A DNA stretch of 64,000 nucleotides from Pseudophaeomoniella oleicola. Taxonomy: Eukaryota > Ascomycota > Eurotiomycetes > Phaeomoniellales > Phaeomoniellaceae. The stretch is from contig QWDQ01000003.1 in assembly GCA_003868215.1 (NCBI GenBank), positions 124,001 to 188,000 of the forward strand, given 5' to 3'. Position numbers and translations under genes: made by a program. The notes under the pieces were generated by a model, which was not told the DNA's origin, searched no databases, and worked only from the letters and a program-made list of their open reading frames with translations. Positions 56,989 to 64,000 of this stretch are shown piece by piece (the stretch's first letter is position 1; every line of letters starts with the position of its first letter).

Positions 56989-57610
56989 CCCCTCTCCCTC
57001 GTATCCGTCCACTCATCAAGCCCAAAGAGGTCACCTATACGACCCGAGAGAGAGTCTCCCCATGCCACCTGTTCCCACATCACCTCTTCCACTTCCTCCA
57101 AGCCCGTCCTCCGCCTCGTCGCTCTCACGACGATACCAGCTCCCTGCACGTTCATCATCACGTCCCGCATCCCAAGAACCGCTTCCGAATTCCCGCCCAA
57201 CTTCCCGTCATACCCAGCCGCGACCACAACCCCACCTCCTCCCAGCACAAGTCCCGATCCCCTCTCCATCCTCCGTTCCTCAAAACCCAGTGTTCGTAGA
57301 GACCACCTCTCTCGGTCGCTCTGTCCTCGAACCCACCAGCACCAACACCACATCATCATCATCCAAACAACACCACTACTCCAATTCCAATTCCGACTCC
57401 GACAGTGACACCCGGGCCCTAGAAGACGACCTCTACGCCTTCGCAGCCGGCATGGGAATCATGCCGCAATCTCAAGAACAACACGCGCAAGGACAAACAC
57501 AAGAAGACGAAGAGACAACAGCGGCATCAGGAAAATGGAGAAAAGCCGAAAATGGAGGGTATTTCTGGCATCATGGCGAAAATATCGCCGGTGGTGGTGG
57601 CAATCAGTAG
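53972..57610 (+). CDS. Large pseudokinase with disordered, glutamine-rich tail
   Basis: A single exon of 1212 aa. Residues about 150-340 form a protein-kinase fold: VAKVYTRR keeps the ATP-site lysine, NAYVLFAPTPEWTLKSFL fits the hinge, and the catalytic loop reads HHGAIRPSNIHV where active kinases have HRDxKPxN, so the catalytic aspartate is gone. The magnesium motif DFG is replaced by QFD in FLGQFDGF. APPEKW keeps the APE element. A disordered stretch (about 325-475) interrupts the lobe, then ADIFMFGAICLDILTFL and a cysteine-containing helix resume it. The rest is Ser/Pro/Arg-rich with a run of 17 glutamines at residues 989-1005 and a C-terminal FAAGMGIMP block. Probably a scaffold or allosteric regulator (inference). 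The N-terminal 120 residues form a separate conserved-looking domain I do not recognise. Confidence 0.85.
56936..56986 (+). repeat. CAA/CAG trinucleotide run coding 17 glutamines
   Basis: CAA codons first, then CAG codons, in frame within the pseudokinase; likely length-variable between strains by slippage. Confidence 0.9.
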
Positions 57611-58247
57611 TGACACTGATATATATCTTCGTGAGAGACGAAGAAGAAGAAGAAGAAGAAGAAAACCGAACTACTTGAAATCAAGAGAGACGAGAAAGAC
57701 GAGAGGCATCACGATCTGAGGAAATCATAATGATTAATCTTTTTTTTTTTTTTTTTCCCTTCCTCCCATCTGGGAGAGCTTTAGAGAATATGGAGAGAGA
57801 TGAAGACGAGGGTTGTTCATAATAGAGAATAGGAGAATGGGAAAGGGTTAAGATAGATCATGGGATCATGGGATCATGGCCACACACTACTACTATGATG
57901 TATATATGGTTCATATGTTACTTGCTTCCTTACCTAACTTATTTAATTACTTGTTTATTATTAGATGATATTTTGATTTGATCTGGATGGTTAACCATTC
58001 CAACGTATTATAAGAGAAATGGTTGAGGTACGCGTAAATTTAATGTGCCTAAGGTTAGATACCTTAGGTACATCATCGTCTTCAATAATGGATGGGTATG
58101 GGGGTATGTATGAGTGCTGAGTTTTAGAATATATATATATATCAAGATCAAAATTTTCCATGTGGCCTGCCTGTATTTTGCTTTCATCGTTATCATCGTT
58201 ATCATGGTAAATAATAATCATAAACCAGAAGTAACAGTGTGCGCACA
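57611..58247. other. Intergenic between convergent genes, 0.6 kb
   Basis: Contains a GAA run (57640-57664), a 17-T run (57740-57756), an inverted repeat CCTAAGGT/ACCTTAGG with 5-base loop (58048-58068) and an AT run near 58128-58141. No gene. Confidence 0.6.
58048..58068. repeat. Perfect 8-bp inverted repeat, 5-base loop
   Basis: CCTAAGGT at 58048-58055 and its complement ACCTTAGG at 58061-58068. It sits between two convergent genes and could form a small hairpin, but it belongs to a motif family spread through the intergenic DNA here. Confidence 0.8.
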
Positions 58248-59310
58248 TCATCGACTTCTAGAGCGGCGGTGTCTGTGACTACTGTGTCTGTGTCGATCTT
58301 TATGTCGAGTAGAGGAGGAAGATGAGTGAGAGTGAGAAATACGGTCAGCAGAAGAAGGAGCTGCGTGCTTCTTTTCGGTACGGTGGCGAGAAGAGGAAGA
58401 AGATGAGTGATGATGATGGTCGTGTTGATGTCGGGGGGCCCTTCTTTTTCTACTTTCTGAAGAACGGGACGACGACTCTACTTGAAGGACTGAAGAAGTC
58501 TCGAGATCCCGTTCGGCTTTCCACGCCGCTCTTTGTTTCTCGGTTTCTTTGAGTTGGCGGACGCCTCGCTTGATGGTTGCGAGGGGGTCGTTGGCAGTTA
58601 TTCGGGCTTGGTCACGGAGGTGGCGGGATGGGTCGTCGTTGCCCCAGACGTCTTTCGTGGTCGGGGACGTGGAGGTGGAGGTGGAGGTGGAGGGTTGGAT
58701 GGTCGAGTACCACGGGTTGGTTATTGGTTGTTTGATGCCGGCGGCGTTGGAGAAGCGGAGGGTGTATTGGTCTTCGAAGTCGCGACGCTTTTGATCGGCT
58801 TCTTGTTCGGCTTCCTCGTTCTTTTCGGGGTGGGTGGTGGTGGTGCGCTTTTGGGGGAATAGGTTGATGTGGCCGTCTTGGCCGGTCAGCGGGACATCGA
58901 TCGATGGTCGTCGCTGCAAGCTTCTGCTTTGAATCTCGTGTTTGCTCTCGGCCTCGAATTTCGCCAGTCGAATGTCTCGGTCTGTGTCATCTTCGCCGGC
59001 TAATTTCCTCTTCTTCGATTTGCGCTCAAGGTCTGGCGGCGTACGGTGGGGTCTTACCGGTTCTACAGCATCTGCCGGCTCTGTCGCTTCTGGCATAGGG
59101 AGACCGCGTAGGATGTTCAGTCGTCTTTCTGCGTCAACTTCCTGCATGTGACGTTCTGCTTCTTCTTCGCGACGCTGGGCCTCAGCTTCATCGCGCCGGA
59201 CTCGAGCGACATTGTCGGTGTTGTAGACATTCCACGACTTCTTACCCAAGAGATGTCTGAGCCGGTTAGCTTGTAGTAGACTCTATACTGGATCTTCCTT
59301 ACAGTGGCAT
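58248..59310 (-). CDS. CIR_N / LENG1-like protein with RS-rich tail
   Basis: 338 aa. The ORF has no ATG at its left end; the start lies in an 8-nt exon (59310-59303, ATGCCACT). After an intron at 59257-59302 the protein reads MPLHLLGKKSWNVYNTDNVARV, exactly the start expected of this family. The CIR_N domain continues RRDEAEAQRREEEAERHMQEV. The middle is charged (KKRKLAGEDD) with an FEDQYTLRFSNAAG segment and NPWYSTIQP; a helical block ANDPLATIKRGVRQLKETEKQR follows, then a long Ser/Arg/His-rich tail (residues about 270-338). The RS tail and the human LENG1 relatives suggest a spliceosome-associated role; that is inference. Divergent from SEC18. Confidence 0.88.
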
Positions 59311-59769
59311 ATTGGATCTGTTCTACCAGATTCTCCTCGAGTGAAAGTTGTAGTATCAATAGTACTAATCGGCGATGTGTGGGGGAGTGAGGACCTGCGT
59401 CACGCAGTTGTGGAGATGCGCGTTGGCTCTGACCCTGGATCGGATCTGTGACGAAAGTCAACCATGAAACCCGAGGTGGACATATCTGCGACAATCAACT
59501 CCAGCACTCTCGCGTCGTATAAATCTCTGGAAGAGCAGCCTATGAGATCTAGGGAGCGATCTCAACTCGACGAATAGATTACTTTCAACACGCCGACTTT
59601 GTCAAATAGTCTGCCTTCTTTACCGGTTACTCGACATAGTAACCCACGACGCTTAGGCAGCCTCTTACGGGCACCTCATATATTACCCAGCTTTCCTGAT
59701 CTACCATCTCCCGACTAGGGCTCCTTGTACTGTTGTGAAAGCGCACCTTTGCGTGCCAGCGGAAGCCAG
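59311..59769. promoter_or_regulatory. Divergent promoter region, LENG1-like / SEC18
   Basis: 459 bp between divergent start codons; no repeat stands out. Confidence 0.45.
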
Positions 59770-62342
59770 ATGTTCAACAAAAACAACATGCCCAACCTAC
59801 CAAACCCCTTCGGTGGTGCCAGGCCCAATGGCGGTAACGGTCCAAGGCCGCCACCTCGAGATCCCTACAATTCGGGCAACCAAAGTTATGGCGCAGGCCA
59901 CGATACTCCCATGGGTGGTTATGACTCCTCGAGAGGGCTACCGCGATACTCTGACTCGGAGCGACCGATACCGTCACGGCCGGCTGGAGGCAATGCGCCT
60001 AGAGGATCAGGTCAAACCTGGTCTTTGAAACCAACGAAGTCTCCAGATAACTCCTACACCTTCCGTAACCTGTAAGTTGCCAACCCATCTCTCCGGAGCC
60101 TGTCTGACAGATTCTAGGGTCGCTGTTTCACCCGCCGATATACCTCACCCAAGAGATGGTAGCCAGGACCACCTCATGCTCTTACAAGGGCAATACGTCG
60201 TTAGCGCACGGCCTTTCGATGGCTTCCCTCCCGGAATGATTGGACTATCTGATGCGCAACGAACGTGGATGGGCATTGCCTTAACCGACATGGTCAGAGC
60301 GGAAAAGTATGATCCATTCAGTCAAGGTGGCCAGGCATATCTTGGATCGTTGGATCTGGAGATTGGATTTGCTAGTCAGAAGAAAAGAACCCCAGAACCT
60401 TACGATCAGGACTATTTGGCTTCGGAGGTGATCAAGGTACGTAAGATAACTCACCGTGCGGATTCAGAAATTGACTCGAGGGCAGATTTGTGAGAATCAG
60501 GTCTTCGCGCCTGGGCAGAGGTTTATGCTGGACTTGCGGAGCATCCCCGTCTTGCTTGTGGTAAAGACCGTCCAGATCATCGACCTGTCCGAAAAGGCAT
60601 CTGCATCCGCTCCGACCTTGTCAGACCCGAGGGCGAGAGGTATCCTAACGAGGCATACTTCCATAAACTTCTTCCGAGACTCCCGAACCGACATCAATTT
60701 GAAAGCGTCAAACAAGAGGCCAGCTGCAAATTCGATTATTACTCCAGACTTCAAGTTTGAGAATATGGGCATTGGAGGTTTGGACACCGAGTTCGGTACC
60801 ATTTTCCGTCGAGCATTTGCTTCCCGTATATTTCCTCCTGGTCTGGTCGAAAAGCTGGGTATCCAGCACGTCAAAGGTATTCTGTTGTATGGGCCCCCTG
60901 GTACAGGAAAGACATTGATCGCTCGACAAATTGGCAAGATGCTCAACGCGAGAGAGCCTAAAGTCATCAACGGTCCCGAAGTGCTAAACAAATTTGTCGG
61001 CCAGTCCGAAGAAAATATCCGGAAACTGTTTGCTGATGCGGAGAAGGAGTACAAGGAGAAGGGTGACGAGAGTGGACTACATATAATAATTTTTGATGAA
61101 TTGGATGCCGTTTGCAAGCAGAGAGGCAGTGGTGCTGGAGGCGGGACAGGCGTTGGTGACAGCGTTGTCAACCAGCTGCTATCAAAGCTCGATGGTGTGG
61201 ATCAGCTCAACAATATTCTCCTCATCGGAATGACCAATCGAATGGACATGATCGATGATGCTCTTCTTCGGCCAGGTCGTCTAGAAGTCCACCTGGAGAT
61301 CTCTCTTCCAGATGAGCATGGAAGGCAGCAGATTCTGAAGATTCACACGCAGAAGATGAGGGACAACAAGGTCATGGACAACGATGTGGATTTGGCGGAG
61401 CTTGCGCTACTGACGAAGAACTTCTCTGGAGCTGAGATCAGTGGTCTCGTCAAATCAGCGACTTCCTTCGCTTTCAACCGTCATGTCAAAGTCGGCACCA
61501 TGGCAGGTATCAGTGATGATGTCGAGCACATGAAAGTGAGCAGGTCGGATTTCCTGAATGCTCTCGACGAAGTCAAACCTGCCTTTGGTGTCTCCGAGGA
61601 AGAGCTCACCACATGCATCCGGGGCGGCATCATACCCTTCTCGGAGAATACGAGTGAGATTCTCCAAGAAAGTCGGCTATTCGTCAACCAGGTCAAGCAG
61701 CCTGATTCCACACCGCTTTTCTCGGTTCTGCTCTGGGGACCAGCTGGTAGTGGCAAGACTGCTCTTGCTGCAAAGATTGCTATGGAGTCTGAATTCCCAT
61801 TCGTCAAGCTCGTCAGTCCCGAGCAAATGGTCGGATACAACGAAGCTTCCAAAGTGCAAGCACTAAGCAAGGCCTTCATGGACGCTTACAAGTCTGAGAT
61901 GAGCGTCATCGTCCTTGACAACATTGAGAGAATCATCGACTGGGTCCCGATCGGACCAAGATTCAGTAACACAGTTCTTCAGACTATGATGGTCCTCCTT
62001 CGGAAGCAACCTCCAAAGGGCCGAAGACTGCTTGTCCTCGCCACAAGCAACGAACGAAACGTCCTCCAACAGCTCGACATCCTGAACTCATTCGACATGG
62101 ATCTCCCTCTGAACAATGTCCGATCATTTGCGGAGCTCCAGTACGTCATGGGCGAATCCGGCGCCTTCACAGAGTCCGATTCTCAACGAGCTCTGGCCGA
62201 GATCTCCGAGCGGATCAGCGAGGACCAGTTGAACGTCGGTGTCAAGAAAGTCTTGTTGTGCATCGAGACGGCGAAGCAAGACGCCGACATGGCCGGCCGG
62301 TTCGCTCAATTGGTCGTACGGTCGGCGTTTACTGTTGGTTGA
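59770..62342 (+). CDS. SEC18: Vesicle-fusion ATPase Sec18 / NSF
   Basis: AAA+ ATPase that, with alpha-SNAP, disassembles SNARE complexes after membrane fusion. Introns 60072-60117 and 60437-60485 give 825 aa. A Gly/Pro/Asn-rich N-terminal extension (about 1-90) precedes the substrate-binding N domain (VAVSPADIPHPRDG onward). D1 begins at IGGLDTEFGTIFRRAF, with Walker A GPPGTGKT near residue 350, Walker B IIIFDELDAVCKQRG, and the arginine-finger region DDALLRPGRLEVHLEI. D2 has Walker A GPAGSGKT near 630 and SVIVLDNIERIIDW in the Walker B place, where the Glu is replaced as usual in NSF D2. The start ATG at 59770 is preferred; the frame stays open upstream but looks non-coding. Confidence 0.96.
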
Positions 62343-62667
62343 AGTGGCGGATCTAGCTCGGTCCTTTGCCCGTGTAGGCGTAGTAAGTTTACCACATCTA
62401 GAAAAAGGGAGTAGAACGATAAGCGAACGGGGTTTTAATAATGTCATGTGCTGTCTTGATATGTTCATTCTATGTCGCACAGCGGTATCACTTATGTACG
62501 ATATTTCCCAGACTTATGAGCTATATACGCGTACCTTCCACCCCCCAAGAATCATAGATTAGATTCCTACCGACCCATGTTATCGAACATGCTCGCAAAA
62601 TCTATCTATCCCCTCTCTTGACCAACAATTCATTCCTATTCTCCATTTTCCAACCAGAAAGCACCTA

Positions 62668-62700
<33 letters not shown>
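62343..62700. other. Intergenic between convergent genes, with TA run
   Basis: 0.36 kb holding the 3' ends of SEC18 and the amidase. A TA dinucleotide run fills 62669-62699, immediately beyond the amidase stop. No gene. Confidence 0.6.
62669..62699. repeat. TA dinucleotide microsatellite
   Basis: About 15 uninterrupted TA units just 3' of the amidase stop codon. Confidence 0.9.
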
Positions 62701-62701
<1 letters not shown>

Positions 62702-64000
62702 CATTGCTTCTGCTGCTGCTGCTGTTTCTTCATCATCTCCTCAATCACCCTCGCGACCATGACGCATTTCTCCTCTCCGTAACGCCCGCCCACGACCTGC
62801 AAGCTAATGGGCATGCCAGCGATCAGATCGAGATCGTACTGCGCGTGGTTGTACTCGTCGCTTTTGTTGGCCGGACGGTGAGCGGACCATGTGTTGTTGT
62901 CGGACCTAGGATCATCATCATCGAGGGTTCTGTCGACGACGAGACCGGTCGGGAAGCTGAGGCAGGCGTAATCGAGCAGGTTCCAGATCGCGCTGTAGCC
63001 GACGTACTGGTGGCTCTGGACCCACTGTTTCGGGCGCAGGCCGATCCAGGGGGTGACGGGCATGATGATGGCGTCGAGGGAGGCGTCGTGCCACCAGCGG
63101 AGGTACTCGCGTTGGTAGTCGAAGATCTTCTCGGCGTGGGATTGGCGCTGTTCGACGGTCAGGTAGTCCGAAGGTTGGCCGACGAGCATGCCCGGGATGA
63201 GGGGTTGACCGCCGCCGCGGGAGCAGAGGTCGGCGCAGCGGGTGCCGCCGTCGGCGAGGACGGAGGGGAGCCAGAGGTCGTAGTAGGCCGAGGCGTGGGT
63301 GGAGTTGTGGGGCCAGGGGATGATTTGGTGAGGTGAACCGGGTTGCGTGAAGAGGTCGCGGAGTGTGGAGATGGCGCGTGTGATGGGTGGTTGCGGGAGG
63401 ACGACGGAGTCGGTGTCGATAAAGGCGATGCGGAGCGGTGTGGTTGGTGGTGGGAGGGAGCGCCAGGGGATAGGGAGCAGGGTTGGATCTACTGTCCAGG
63501 GTTCCATGCTGAGGTACGCAGACATGTAAGTCTCGAGCGTCGCCAGAGAAGACGTCAGAGGCCCGGCGACGGGGGGGATGATGTGCTTCTGCCAGCGAGC
63601 GCTTTCACGGTTAGGCACACGACCCCGTGACGGGCACAGTCCATATATCCCGTGGACAGAAGCAGGGATCCGTATCGAGCCACCAATGTCGGTGCCAATG
63701 CCGACGGGTGATGCCAGGGCTGCTACGAGAGCACCTTCTCCGCCAGAGGAGCCACCAGAAATGAGATTCCGATTCAGGCTGTTGACCGACTGTCCGAAGA
63801 TATGGTTATAGCTATCCGACATCATGAGAGATTGAGGGATATTGGACTTGACATATGGAACCCCTCCCAGGCGTGTAATGGTCAGCATCGGGATGAGCCC
63901 ATCTTCCGGCGCCGGATGAAAGCACAACGCCGCCCACCCAAGACTAGAATCATACCCCTCAATCTCAAACGTATCCTTGATCGATACGGGCAATCCATGA
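62701..64000 (-). CDS. Amidase, amidase-signature family (N-terminal part beyond window)
   Basis: Hydrolyses an amide bond; fungal relatives include acetamidase-like enzymes. About 432 residues are visible, with the start off the right edge. The first visible block is HGLPVSIKDTFEIEG with the catalytic lysine, then LISGGSSGGEGALVAAL with the Gly/Ser-rich signature and GIGTDIGGSIRIPASVHG with the cis-serine and nucleophile serine; the Ser-cisSer-Lys triad is therefore complete. The insert between the two halves is long, with a Trp/Pro-rich segment. The C-terminus (GMPISLQVVGGRYGEEKC) ends in KKQQQQQKQ, an unusual glutamine tail. Convergent with SEC18. Confidence 0.92.

Noticed and set aside
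56883-57362. 159-codon antisense frame in the pseudokinase gene
   Set aside because: It is the shadow of the Ser/Pro/Gln-rich coding region, with alanine and valine runs opposite the glutamine codons.
60497-61171. 224-codon antisense frame in SEC18
   Set aside because: It lies opposite the conserved N and D1 regions of SEC18; a codon-bias shadow.

Overview
The window is nuclear DNA from a filamentous ascomycete (Pezizomycotina). The evidence is the spliced genes with mostly 45-90 bp GT-AG introns, a fungal gene repertoire (Zn2Cys6 regulators, GH72 glucanosyltransferase, WSC-domain copper radical oxidase, OPT transporter, GH43) and short intergenic distances. The class cannot be fixed by reading alone. 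I see 25 protein-coding genes, two of them cut by the window edges, plus one decayed regulator gene. I see no tRNA, rRNA, CRISPR array or intact transposon, and I found no virus-derived element.

Layout. 0-10 kb: an oligopeptide transporter (minus, cut at the left edge) divergent from a D-amino-acid oxidase; then a GNAT acetyltransferase, two short-chain dehydrogenases (SDRs), a small DUF1757-like membrane protein and the mitochondrial phosphatidylserine decarboxylase. 12.4-15.7 kb: a secreted glyoxal-oxidase-type copper radical oxidase with three N-terminal WSC domains. 16.2-25 kb: the DNA polymerase delta catalytic subunit, a nuclear-looking protein of unknown function and an intracellular GH43. 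25-31 kb: tubulin cofactor D and the Mediator cyclin C (SSN8), which converge. 31-36.4 kb: a Zn2Cys6 regulator, an SDR and a xylitol/sorbitol-type dehydrogenase, which may be a small polyol catabolic group. 37.4-46 kb: ribosomal protein uL22 (L17), a decayed Zn2Cys6 gene, a 3.6 kb gene-poor stretch and a conserved-looking unknown protein. 47-52 kb: GH72 glucanosyltransferase, a cytosine-deaminase-like amidohydrolase and an SDR. 54-64 kb: a large pseudokinase with a polyglutamine run, a CIR_N/LENG1-like RS-rich protein, Sec18/NSF and the C-terminal part of an amidase.

The housekeeping genes (POL3, cofactor D, SSN8, RPL17, SEC18, PSD1) are interleaved with accessory oxidoreductases and hydrolases. 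There is no polyketide synthase, peptide synthetase or other cluster backbone. The items most worth a second look are the pseudokinase, the third WSC domain of the copper radical oxidase (whose splicing I could not resolve without a stop or a lost cysteine), the decayed transcription factor, the 8-nt first coding exon of the LENG1-like gene, and two families of short perfect palindromes confined to intergenic DNA. I did not find a convincing new multi-gene system.
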